Origin: Flavobacteria bacterium RIFCSPLOWO2_12_FULL_31_7
Lineage (GTDB): Bacteria; Bacteroidota; Bacteroidia; Flavobacteriales; Flavobacteriaceae
DNA length: 12,813 nt
Direction: 5' to 3'
Assembly: GCA_001800945.1 (NCBI GenBank)
Contig: MGWJ01000036.1
Coordinates: 1-12,813, forward strand
The position numbers and the translations under genes are program-made. Shown here piece after piece: positions 1 through 8,583 of the stretch (positions are counted from its first letter, which is position 1; the number at the start of each line of letters is the position of its first letter). The notes beneath the pieces were generated by a model. The model was given only the letters and a program-made list of their open reading frames with translations, was not told where the DNA came from and ran no database searches.

Positions 1-435
1 CACCTCCAAAAAGGTGCGCAACGTGTACAAACACGAAAGCATACAAAAAAGAGACTGTAACTTTGCTTGAAGAACCAAAAGGAACTAACCCCTGATTGAA
101 CAACAAATCGAACCCTTTGAATTGAAGATACACAAACGTTAATCCTAGACCTAAAGTGATTAGTAAATACACTGTAGTTAAAGACTGATTATTTGCTTTT
201 ATTGCTTTTTTTGCTAAATAAAAAGTTATACTACTTACAATTAAAACAATAGTACTGTAAGTAAAAGTATCTGGGATAACTAAATCTTTTAACCAATCTG
301 GGCGTTGTTTACTAACCACAAACGCACTAGTTAATCCCGCAAAAATCATAATAATACTAATCATACCGAAGTATAATAACATTTTATATGTTTTTGATTT
401 TTTATCGTAGGCTTCTTGTATTGAAATACTTTCCA
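1..435 (-). CDS. Heme-copper oxidase subunit III, 3' end outside window
   Basis: This is the first 145 codons of an integral membrane subunit of the terminal respiratory oxidase; the gene runs off the left edge. My translation from the ATG at 435-433 begins MESISIQEAYDKKSKTYKML. Hydrophobic helices follow at about residues 21-42 and 57-73, then LGLGLTFVYLQFKGFDLL, which matches the conserved helix 3 region of subunit III. The visible part ends in FVFVHVAHLFGG, where the His residues and the HVAH context are typical of the family. It starts 20 bases after the ctaB stop on the same strand, so the two are probably cotranscribed. That arrangement is common in flavobacterial cytochrome c oxidase loci. 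The family call is firm; which oxidase (caa3 or other) cannot be decided from this fragment. Confidence 0.88.
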
Positions 436-455
436 TTTTTATATATTATATGTGT

Positions 456-1373
456 TTAAACAAATTTATCAATCACGTAAATAATTTGCAACAAAGTTAT
501 GTAAGTTACACTAACTAACATTAATTTTTTCGCAGTTTTTGCATCCATATTTTTATATAACTGAATGGCGTGATACATCATCCAACATCCTAACAAAATA
601 GCAGCTGAAGCACCAACAACTGACAATTGCAACCTTCCTGTAAACCCAAATGCTGGTAAAATTGAAGCTACAATTAACCAAAAAGTATATAATATGGTTT
701 GAATAGCCGTTTTCTTATCACGTTTACCTGTTGGCAACATAAAGAAGCCTGCTTTTTCATAGTCTTCAAATAAAAACCAACCGATTGCCCAAAAATGAGG
801 GAATTGCCAAAAAAATTGAATCAAAAACAAGGTTCCGGCTTCAATACCAAAACTTCCTGTTGCGGCCACCCATCCTAACATGAAAGGTATTGCACCCGGA
901 AAAGCACCAACAAATACTGACAAAGGCGTTAATGTTTTTAATGGTGTGTACAAACTTACATACATGAATATGGAAATGGCACCAAACATAGCTGTTTTCG
1001 GGTTGATAAAATATAAAACTACTAATCCTACAAATGTTAAAACAAATCCTAAAGTTAAGGCTTTATTGACTGACATTCTACCTGATGGAACAGGACGGTT
1101 TTTAGTACGATCCATTTTCGCATCTAAATCTTTTTCAATGACTTGGTTGAAGATGTTTGATGCGCCTACCATACAATATCCGCCAATGGCTAATAGTAAA
1201 AGTGTAGTAAAACTGAAAGGATATTTATCTGAAAACCCCAATAAATAACCAACAATAGAAGAAAAAACCACGCTTATGGCTAAGCCTGCTTTGGTGATTT
1301 CTTTAAAATCTAAAAAGATTGATTTTAGGGTTAGGGTATTTGTTTTCAAAAGTGAATTTTTAATCGAGGGCAA
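456..1373 (-). CDS. ctaB: Protoheme IX farnesyltransferase (heme O synthase)
   Basis: It transfers a farnesyl group to heme B to make heme O, the precursor of oxidase hemes, in the inner membrane. The UbiA-family prenyl-diphosphate site NQVIEKDLDAKMDRTKNRP is at residues 76-94. The second conserved motif, DYEKAGFFMLP, is at 204-214, and YTPLKTLTPLSVFVGAFPGA lies between them. Seven to nine hydrophobic helices fill the rest, and the length (about 300 aa) is normal. No ATG is available at the N-terminus. The outer limit given here is a TTG at 1373-1371, but that codon lies inside a TATCTTTG promoter box. A second TTG at 1349-1347 (giving about 297 aa, starting before KTNTLTLKSIF) is the more likely start. 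It lies upstream of the oxidase subunit III gene, 20 bases apart, which fits supply of heme to that oxidase. Confidence 0.95.
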   Translation of the reverse strand: MPSIKNSLLKTNTLTLKSIFLDFKEITKAGLAISVVFSSIVGYLLGFSDKYPFSFTTLLLLAIGGYCMVGASNIFNQVIEKDLDAKMDRTKNRPVPSGRMSVNKALTLGFVLTFVGLVVLYFINPKTAMFGAISIFMYVSLYTPLKTLTPLSVFVGAFPGAIPFMLGWVAATGSFGIEAGTLFLIQFFWQFPHFWAIGWFLFEDYEKAGFFMLPTGKRDKKTAIQTILYTFWLIVASILPAFGFTGRLQLSVVGASAAILLGCWMMYHAIQLYKNMDAKTAKKLMLVSVTYITLLQIIYVIDKFV

Positions 1374-1378
1374 AGATA
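1371..1378 (-). promoter_or_regulatory. Candidate -7 box TATCTTTG upstream of ctaB
   Basis: Read on the minus strand, the sequence is TATCTTTG, an exact match to the Bacteroidetes sigma -7 consensus TAnnTTTG. I see no clear TTG -33 element at the expected spacing upstream. If used, transcription would begin at about 1365, which places the TTG at 1373 upstream of the transcript and favours the TTG at 1349. Confidence 0.45.
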
Positions 1379-1528
1379 GTAAGAAGATGTGAGTTTTGCG
1401 TACTGAGTTTTATTTTTTTTAATTACTTAAGATTATAATCATAGATTACATCCGCTACAAATTAAAACTTCAACCCTTCGAAAGTTGAAACATGGATAGA
1501 GAGTATTTTTGAAAAACAAAACCTTTAT

Positions 1529-1562
1529 AAAAATCCTAACTTTTTCACAGGTTAGGATTTTT
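1529..1562 (-). terminator. Rho-independent terminator closing the RiPP/peptidase operon
   Basis: A perfect 12-bp inverted repeat, AAAAATCCTAAC (1529-1540) and GTTAGGATTTTT (1551-1562), is separated by a 10-base loop. It carries A/T tracts on both outer sides, so it can act in both directions. It lies 85 bases past the prolyl oligopeptidase stop on the minus strand and separates that operon from ctaB. The rest of the 1374-1646 gap holds only a weak TTCAAC/GTTGAA repeat (1469-1474 and 1484-1489) and no credible ORF. Confidence 0.8.
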
Positions 1563-1646
1563 GTTTTTAGTTAGAATATTACATCGAATATTTTTTTAAC
1601 AACTTATTTGAAATACATTAGTAATATTGAAAAGTCAGTATAAGAT

Positions 1647-3788
1647 TTAATTATAATCAGGATTACCTAATTGCCAATTAAAAAAGCTGTTTGACATTTC
1701 CAATTGCTCATATTCTTTGTTTATTGAATTTTCACCATGACCACTTTCATAATCATTAAAATACAATATTGGGTTTTTATCAGAATTAAACTCCATTAGT
1801 TTAGCTGCAAATTTTGCTGGTTGCCAATACACCACTCTATTATCATTCATACCAGAAGTAATTAAAGTTGCAGGATAAGAAACCCCTTTCTTAATATGAT
1901 GAAACGGATCCATTTTATATAAAGACTCAAATTCTTCCTTAATTTTAAATGTTCCAAATTCCTTAATATTATTTTCTCCATTTGGAGACAGCTCAAATCG
2001 CAATGTATTTAATATACCCACATCAATTAGAGCAGCTTTAAACAGATCTGGTCTTTGAGTAATTGCCATACCTACTAAAACTCCTCCAGCACTTCCAGCA
2101 GTGACTCCGAGTCTTTCAGGTTTTGTATAACCATTTGCAATTAAAAACTCGGCGCTAGAAATAAAATCTTTCCAAGAATTTTCTTTTGTAGTTTTGTAAC
2201 CGCCTAAACGCCAAAATTCACCTTTTTCTCCACCACCACGAACATGAGTTTGAACTAAAATCCCTCCTTGACACACCCAAATTAAACCATAAGGATCATA
2301 ATAAGGCGATGTACTTCTACCGTATGCACCATATCCTTTCATAAGTACTCTATTTGAACCATCCTTTTGTATTCCTTTTTTATAGATAATAGTTAAGGGC
2401 AAATCTAAACCATCATGAGTTTTAATAGTTGCTTCTTCATAAACAATATCATCAAATTCTGGGATTTTAACAGGTTCATTAATATTATCTATTTTGAAAG
2501 TATTTTTATTAACACTGTATTTATACCTAACTGGATATTTATTCCAACTTCCAAATGTCAACCACATAACGTTTGAATTCTCTTCATATGTTTTAACAAG
2601 TAAGGAACCAGCAGGCATAGGTAATTTTATTTCTTGCAACTTGTTATCATAAATATAAAACTTCGCAACTATGCCATTAATAACTGTTGAAATATAAATC
2701 CCTTTTTTGGTTAAACCAAAATCCTTGATAATTTCATTTTCAGAAAATTGAACAAAAGGTTCTGTTTTGTTAAAATTAGGATTTGCGATATCAGTTTTAA
2801 GCAAACAAGAAAGCCCGTTTACTTCTTTTTGAAAAATAAATTGATCATCATTTATCTTGAAAGTATTAATTTTATCTGTTTTTTTAAACAATGGTTTCCA
2901 CAATAATTTTAAAGTAGTATCATTCCGTTTTTCAGCATAATAATAATCATTAAACTTTTCAGCTCCGGAAAGAGATACAAACCAATGTGTATCACTTTCA
3001 AAAGCAATACAAAAATCATTTGAATTAATACTAATATTTGGGTTGTTTTTTTTTGAAAACAGAACCGTATGTTCTCCTTCTTTTTAGCCTAATTTATACA
3101 AAACTGCTTCCGAGTTTTTTATAAAGTCTGAGGAAGTCTTATCTGTTACAGGCAAATAAACATAAATGAAACCTGTTTCATCTTTTAACCAATTGACACC
3201 TCCAATATTACTTACCCAAGTATTTTTAATACAATCTTTTAGGAGTATTTTATTTTTCAAATCATATATAATTACATCTGATATTTCTTGTCCATTTTTA
3301 GTTAAAGAGATGGCCACATATCTATTGTTTGGACTTAATTTATAATAATTAATATAGTAGTTGATTTTCAATTCTGGTTGATACTCTTTAGGTGAAAAAA
3401 ATTCTTTAAATTCTTCTTTTGGACTGCTTCGATAATATAATTTTCTAATTGAATCTTTATTGTCTAGTTTATATAAGATATTTTGTTGTTTTGGAATATT
3501 TACAAGTTTACTTCTATTTAAGTTATATCTTTGATCTACTAATTTATCTAATAATGTTAAATAGTTTTCTTTGTTTTTAACTTGATTTAATACATTCTTC
3601 GAGTACTTTGATTGAGATTCTATCCAATTTAATACTGTAGTATCTTGTTGATTTTCAAAATTTCTAAATTCATCAATAATTTCTTTTCCGAAATAGATGT
3701 CTTTTACAGGTTGTGATGGTGCTTTATTTTCTTTTTGACCAAATGCCATTGCACTGAACAGCAACACTAAACTTAATCGTTTATTCAT
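1647..3788 (-). pseudogene. Prolyl oligopeptidase (S9A) with in-frame TAA at codon 235
   Basis: The intact frame would encode a 713-residue periplasmic serine peptidase cutting short peptides after proline. It starts with a signal peptide (MNKRLSLVLLFSAMAFGQ). The N-terminal propeller region (IYFGKEIIDEF...) follows, then the alpha/beta hydrolase domain. Counting through the stop, the nucleophile Ser566 is in TAGSAGG, Asp649 in GMNDNRV and His684 in ESGHGE, close to the S554/D641/H680 of the mammalian enzyme. One ochre codon at 3086-3084 follows YKLG. The same frame continues without interruption as KEGEHTVLFSKKNNPNI and onwards, so there is no frameshift or deletion. Neither product alone looks functional: 1-234 is part of a propeller, and the rest lacks a signal peptide and an ATG (a TTG at 2903 is the only simple restart). 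It begins 10 bases after the LanB elimination gene, as the last gene of the operon. A sequencing error or readthrough is the alternative to a genuine nonsense mutation. Confidence 0.88.
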
Positions 3789-3798
3789 AATTATTATT

Positions 3799-4701
3799 TT
3801 ACTTATTACCTAAAGTTACTAGATTTTGTATGGTGTCATCTTTTAAAAAATCAACTTCCCTATAAAAACACGTTTTATAATATCTAAACAAATGATCGTA
3901 AATTAAGATTTCATATTCTCGTTGCCTAGAAGTATATTGACGGTTTATTATCATGTGAATGTGACTGGACAGAAAAGAATTTAAATTAATTTCTAAATTT
4001 TTCTTTATAGAATTTGCTATTGGTTTGATGTTATTTGATTTTTCATCGATTATTTCATGAAGTGAAGCGAATTCAGGATTCTCGAACTGATTGATGGTAT
4101 TTGAAATCTCTTTTTCAAGAGATCTGTAATGTTTATCGAACTCGCTTTTTAGAACTTTTGTAGCGTTAAATTCATTTTTAAAACTTTGTTGCATTTCGTT
4201 GAGTAAGTGAAACTTTTCTGAAATCGATAATAAAAAAGCATCTAAAAAACGATCTATAACAATCAAACTGAAAAGTAATTGTGTATCTTCTTTTTGAAAG
4301 TGGTTTTTCAAACTTAAATAATCCAACATTAATATACTATCGAAATAAAAAAGGGTTTCTGAATCTTCAATGGTTTTTTCACCATAACGTTCAATTTCTC
4401 TGAGATAAGTATCATTTTGCACCTTCCATGTGTAATTTTTAACCAATAAATCTTCCCACACGGGTTTAAATTCCTTCATAACATGAAAAAAATTTTCGTG
4501 ACCATTCACTTGAAATCGAACTCTTAGATGACTATCAGAATCTTTATAGCGAATAAAAAACCATTTTTTAATATGATTTTGAGATTGAAGTAACTCTATT
4601 TTTTCTTTCAAATATTCTAACAGAATAATGTCAGCAATTTTATATCCCGAATATATTTTAAAATACACCCATTCACTTCCCAGACTAAACACCCTATTCA
4701 T
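3799..4701 (-). CDS. LanB glutamate-elimination domain protein (SpaB_C / thiopeptide-type)
   Basis: In the LanB family this domain removes glutamate from glutamylated Ser/Thr of a precursor peptide, leaving dehydroalanine or dehydrobutyrine, in the cytoplasm. The 300-residue product shows the family landmarks in order: GSEWVYFKIYSG near residues 8-19, RYKDSDSHLRVRF at 51-63, TYLREIERYGEKTIEDSETLF at about 98-118, and HIHMIINRQY at 247-256. The Arg and His residues in these motifs correspond to those needed for elimination in NisB. I chose the ATG at 4701-4699 rather than the ATG at 4761. It precedes the conserved domain directly and overlaps the upstream stop by 8 bases (ATGAATAG), a normal coupling arrangement. 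The glutamylation half is the separate gene just upstream. Together the pair (737 + 300 aa) has the length of one full LanB. Confidence 0.9.
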   Translation of the reverse strand: MNRVFSLGSEWVYFKIYSGYKIADIILLEYLKEKIELLQSQNHIKKWFFIRYKDSDSHLRVRFQVNGHENFFHVMKEFKPVWEDLLVKNYTWKVQNDTYLREIERYGEKTIEDSETLFYFDSILMLDYLSLKNHFQKEDTQLLFSLIVIDRFLDAFLLSISEKFHLLNEMQQSFKNEFNATKVLKSEFDKHYRSLEKEISNTINQFENPEFASLHEIIDEKSNNIKPIANSIKKNLEINLNSFLSSHIHMIINRQYTSRQREYEILIYDHLFRYYKTCFYREVDFLKDDTIQNLVTLGNK

Positions 4702-6907
4702 TTTTATTTGATTTATAGAATGACAAAACAAATTGGTTGGCAAATGAATTAGAGTTTTCATCTTTTACTACAGAATTTTCATGGAATAAAAACTCTTCCA
4801 AAATAATTCTTGAATTGGGTTTAATAGACTTTAAAAATAATTTAATACCAATTTCTACATTTAAATCTAACAACAAAGTATTATCACCATTGACTACATT
4901 TACATATTGAGGTATTCTTTTATTTTGTTTCCAAGACTTGAAATTATTTTGTTCTTCATCTGTCAATGTTGATTTAGCAAATTCTTGAAGTTCATCATAA
5001 TTTATAATCCATTTTGCTTTCGATAAAACAACACCCGAATAAAGTACTCGAGGAAAATAGTCATAATGATTTTCTAAAACACCCCAACTGAAACTCGAAA
5101 TTGGATTTTTAGATTGTCCTTGCAAATCGCACAGAAAATGATAAATTGGCAACGAATTATAAGAATAATTGTGCGCATTGGACAAACAAGGCAAGATTTC
5201 TTTATTGTGTGATTTTGATTTTAAAATAACTTTATTTCCCTTTACAGAAATGCATAAATCTTCTAAAGTAATTTGATTTTCCTTTGGCAAAACACTATTA
5301 CCTAAATAAGGGATCTCGAATTGGCGCAAACAAGGCCTTCTTAACACATTACCAGTTCTAGCTTGAGGAAGATGTAAAATTTCTGCTAAAATTTTATTTG
5401 GGTTTAAAGCCGTTTCTTTTTCAATAATCTCTTTTGCCAAATTATGAATAGCCTCATCACCATTACAAAATCTTCCGATTAGTTTGGTTGCGCTGAAATT
5501 ACCTGATGACTCTATAACAACAATTTCTTCGTCATTCTGTTGCAACACCTCAACCATCACAGAAAAGGTATCTGGTATGTTTTCATTTTCAGTAAAATTA
5601 AAATCCTTATCGTTCAATACAATCTCATTATGATGATTAGAAATGGCCTCTTGTAACACTTTTTCTAAAACATAATCCACTTTAGACCATTCTTCTGAAT
5701 TAGAATTGTCCATATCGTTTCCATTAAAAGAAAAATTATCTAAAACCGGATGGGCATCATTTGTTTTGGCATTTTGAAGATAACCGATACCGAGTTCTGA
5801 ATCCAACACAACAGAAAGAGGCATTTCTCTGGTTTCATATCTTCTTTGAAAGGCTTTTTTAAAATGAAGCAAATTACTGTTCTCCTTATTCTTTTGAATC
5901 TTACTTAAAAACTGAAGTGCTTTTGCTACTTTAAAACTTACTTTTTTATTCAAATGAGATGAAGTTGTCTTCTTATATAAATCGGTTTGTATTAAATATT
6001 TATCCTCAAAATCGGTATCGAATTTTTTAACAAGAGTAATTAAATTCTCAAATTGATTTTTGGAATTAATTAAATTAACCTTATTTTCTAAAAGTAAGTC
6101 CATTTCTTTTAGAACATTAATTTTATTATTAAAACTTGGAATTTTCTCCATAATTTCAATGATTCTTTTCATCTCAAAACTACCAGTTACAGTTGCTTCA
6201 AGTTCACTGACTAAAATTTGATTGGTGATCAACAGCAAAACAAAATCTGTTGCTTCTTTAATTTCAGATTCGTCATCGGTAATCAAATTTACTAATTCGT
6301 TAATTTTCAAACCCTTTTTAGAATTTTTTATAAGAACATCAATAACTTTATTTACTCTAAAAGAAGACAAAGTATGTTCTCTTTTCTTATTGACATATTC
6401 ATATTCAATATACCTATAAAAATCTGAAATTTTATACAAAGATGAATTTGGGAAATAAACCAATTCATTCTGAATAAATGAAATTTTAGAAATATCCTTC
6501 AATAAACTAGTCCAATAATTCATATCGAATTGAGTAAACACAGTATACTCATCAAGTGCATCCAATTGAATTGAAGTGTGATTTGAAAACTCTCCAGTGC
6601 TACATCCCGCAAACATTCCAAACGGCGTTGCCCTAGAAGAAAGCCTTGCTAAGTATTTTAACAAGGCTAACTCTAAATTATTTTGTTTTTCCGATTTATG
6701 TTGTTTTGGATTATTGAGCAATTTTTCAAATTCATCAATTAGTTCAGGCGAAGCTAATTTGATTGCATCTCTAACTATATCATTCTCTAACATTTTAAAC
6801 AAACTATCAGTTGAATAATCACCAATTAGTTTCGTGTAAAAGTTTAATGGAAACAAGGGCGTTCTTAATACATAAGTATCAAAACAACTTATTTGATTTG
6901 CTTTCAT
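4694..6907 (-). CDS. LanB glutamylation protein, lanthipeptide dehydratase N-terminal domain
   Basis: In class I lanthipeptide pathways this enzyme uses glutamyl-tRNA to glutamylate Ser/Thr side chains of the precursor, the first half of dehydration. The 737-residue protein has the N-terminal signature RLSSRATPFGMFAG at 88-101, with the arginines of the tRNA/phosphate-binding region. It also has DSELGIGYL at 369-377, and the strongly conserved LPQARTGNVLRRPCLRQFEI at 513-532 followed by PYLGN. It lacks the C-terminal elimination domain, which is the next gene. Its ATG (6907-6905) overlaps the stop of the upstream protease by one base, and its TAG overlaps the next ATG by 8, so the three are translationally coupled. 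Split LanB pairs are known in Bacteroidetes (I recall this for pinensin). No LanC gene is adjacent. Family call firm; substrate inferred from the precursor at 8584-8763. Confidence 0.92.
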   Translation of the reverse strand: MKANQISCFDTYVLRTPLFPLNFYTKLIGDYSTDSLFKMLENDIVRDAIKLASPELIDEFEKLLNNPKQHKSEKQNNLELALLKYLARLSSRATPFGMFAGCSTGEFSNHTSIQLDALDEYTVFTQFDMNYWTSLLKDISKISFIQNELVYFPNSSLYKISDFYRYIEYEYVNKKREHTLSSFRVNKVIDVLIKNSKKGLKINELVNLITDDESEIKEATDFVLLLITNQILVSELEATVTGSFEMKRIIEIMEKIPSFNNKINVLKEMDLLLENKVNLINSKNQFENLITLVKKFDTDFEDKYLIQTDLYKKTTSSHLNKKVSFKVAKALQFLSKIQKNKENSNLLHFKKAFQRRYETREMPLSVVLDSELGIGYLQNAKTNDAHPVLDNFSFNGNDMDNSNSEEWSKVDYVLEKVLQEAISNHHNEIVLNDKDFNFTENENIPDTFSVMVEVLQQNDEEIVVIESSGNFSATKLIGRFCNGDEAIHNLAKEIIEKETALNPNKILAEILHLPQARTGNVLRRPCLRQFEIPYLGNSVLPKENQITLEDLCISVKGNKVILKSKSHNKEILPCLSNAHNYSYNSLPIYHFLCDLQGQSKNPISSFSWGVLENHYDYFPRVLYSGVVLSKAKWIINYDELQEFAKSTLTDEEQNNFKSWKQNKRIPQYVNVVNGDNTLLLDLNVEIGIKLFLKSIKPNSRIILEEFLFHENSVVKDENSNSFANQFVLSFYKSNKNE

Positions 6908-8577
6908 TATTGTTTTTGTTGGCTTACTTTTTTAGCTAGTTGCATGGCATTATATGTATTCAATACTTTACCAGTTTTACATAATTCTGAAAAGTGAACC
7001 ATTTCATCTTTTGTCCCAGGTTTTACAACCATTTTATCAATTGTCACCCCTGATTCTAGAATAATTTCTTTTACCTGTTGGACAGTCAGTTTAGGATAAT
7101 ACAACCAAATAAGAGCAGCCGTACCAGAAACCATAGGACCTGCTAAAGAAGTACCAGAATCGTACCCATATTCATTATTAGGTTTAGCAACATAAATTTC
7201 TTCTCCAGGTGCAAAAATATCAACATTTTCTTTCCCATAATTAGAAAATTTGGAAACCATTGTACTATCAGTTCGTTTTGAAATGGAACCTACGTTAATA
7301 AAATTACCTACCACTTCTTTTCTATTAATATAATCATTGTCGTTTGGATAATATGGATTTAAATCAATATAAAATTTATCGTTTCCTGATATGTGTACAA
7401 TTAAAACATTATGTTTTTCGGCATATCTGTAAGCATCAAACACCCATTTTTTTTCTAGTGAAAACTCTTTGCCAAAAGACATGTTAATTATTTTAGCTCC
7501 ATTGTCAACCGCATAATAAATGGCCATAGCAATATCTTTATCATGTTCATCACCAGAAATCGATGTACTTAAAGGCATTATCTTAATATTATCATGAAAC
7601 CCTTTCACTCCAATATTATTATTTCTATTACCCGCAATGGCACCTGAAACTATCGTACTATGATAATTTAAATTTTTGTACAAATTCAATTTATTGTTTC
7701 CATATCCTTTTTCTAACTTATTTGGATTATCCTTAATCATATCCCTATCAACAAAGTTTATATTTAAATTTTTGTTAATAATAGAATCTAATTGGTTACT
7801 TGAGCCAATTAGATTTTCAATGCTCTTATCACCTAATTCTAAATCAATTTTTTTATAAGATATAAGAGCTCCTAAATCAAAATCACCATCGTCACGCCTT
7901 TGCTTAAAAGTTTTATCATTAATTTTATATTTTTTATACAAACTATCTAATTTTGAAATTGTATAATCCTTTTTTGGAAAAAAATGAGTAATTGTATCTT
8001 CAACCAATTTATAATGTTTAATCCTAAAATCTAATGAACTTTTCCAACCTATGTAATACAAAATAGACTTATCAAGTTTAACCTTAGCAGTTTTATACTC
8101 TTCAAATATATCTGAAGAATCTTTACTAACAGATTTTCTGTTTTTAAAATAAGTATCCCATTTTTTTACTACTCTTGTATATTCAAAATTCCCATACGAA
8201 AAATAACTACCATTTGGCTTTCCTACAAAATTCCAACCATTGACATCATCAATATAACCATTTTTATCATCGTCAAGATTATTGTTTGGTATTTCATTTT
8301 TATTAGCCCAAATTTGCCCTATTAAATCTTCATGATTTAAATCGATTTGAGTATCTAAAACTGCAACAATTATCGAATTTGAATTCTTTGTAATTTTATT
8401 TTCATTATATAATTTTTGCAATGATAAACCGAGGATTTTGTCTTTTTCAAAATCTGAATGATGCCAATTTTCTTCATAGAATTTAGAGTAACATATTGTT
8501 TTTTTCTTTGAAGTACAAGATGAAAGGACAAAAACAAATACAATTACTTGAATAACTATTCTCAAAATATAAAACAT
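6907..8577 (-). CDS. Subtilisin-like (S8) serine protease lipoprotein, candidate leader peptidase
   Basis: A 556-residue S8 peptidase. The N-terminus has a lipobox (VLSSC, Cys21), so the mature enzyme should be lipid-anchored on the periplasmic side. The catalytic triad is visible: Asp75 in VAVLDTQIDLNHEDL, His306 in NYHSTIVSGAIAG and Ser477 in SGTSLAGPMVSGTA, with the oxyanion Asn399 in HISGND. The usual DTG and HGTHVAG signatures are altered to DTQ and YHSTIVSG, but all catalytic residues are kept. About 231 residues lie between Asp and His. They include a DDDKNGYIDDVNGWNF stretch, seen in a Bacteroidetes S8 subgroup, and a Lys/Asp-rich insertion. It starts 6 bases after the precursor stop and overlaps the LanB start by one base. 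That position between precursor and LanB makes leader removal after export its most likely role, as for LanP proteases. A general extracellular protease is the alternative. Confidence 0.9.
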   Translation of the reverse strand: MFYILRIVIQVIVFVFVLSSCTSKKKTICYSKFYEENWHHSDFEKDKILGLSLQKLYNENKITKNSNSIIVAVLDTQIDLNHEDLIGQIWANKNEIPNNNLDDDKNGYIDDVNGWNFVGKPNGSYFSYGNFEYTRVVKKWDTYFKNRKSVSKDSSDIFEEYKTAKVKLDKSILYYIGWKSSLDFRIKHYKLVEDTITHFFPKKDYTISKLDSLYKKYKINDKTFKQRRDDGDFDLGALISYKKIDLELGDKSIENLIGSSNQLDSIINKNLNINFVDRDMIKDNPNKLEKGYGNNKLNLYKNLNYHSTIVSGAIAGNRNNNIGVKGFHDNIKIMPLSTSISGDEHDKDIAMAIYYAVDNGAKIINMSFGKEFSLEKKWVFDAYRYAEKHNVLIVHISGNDKFYIDLNPYYPNDNDYINRKEVVGNFINVGSISKRTDSTMVSKFSNYGKENVDIFAPGEEIYVAKPNNEYGYDSGTSLAGPMVSGTAALIWLYYPKLTVQQVKEIILESGVTIDKMVVKPGTKDEMVHFSELCKTGKVLNTYNAMQLAKKVSQQKQ

Positions 8578-8583
8578 AATTTA

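Noticed and set aside
880..1248. 122-codon plus-strand ORF inside ctaB
   Set aside because: Antisense to a strongly conserved membrane enzyme and without recognisable protein features.
1469..1489. TTCAAC/GTTGAA inverted repeat around CCTTCGAAA, checked as a tRNA arm or attachment site
   Set aside because: No cloverleaf can be built around it and no second copy marks an island boundary.
1647..2903. Separate alpha/beta hydrolase gene starting at the TTG at 2903
   Set aside because: The frame continues upstream without a break to the TAA at 3084, in normal prolyl oligopeptidase sequence, so this is the distal part of one interrupted gene.
4702..4761. Longer start (ATG at 4761) for the LanB elimination protein
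   Set aside because: The 20 extra residues show no family similarity and overlap the upstream gene by 68 bases. The ATG at 4701 gives a standard coupled start.
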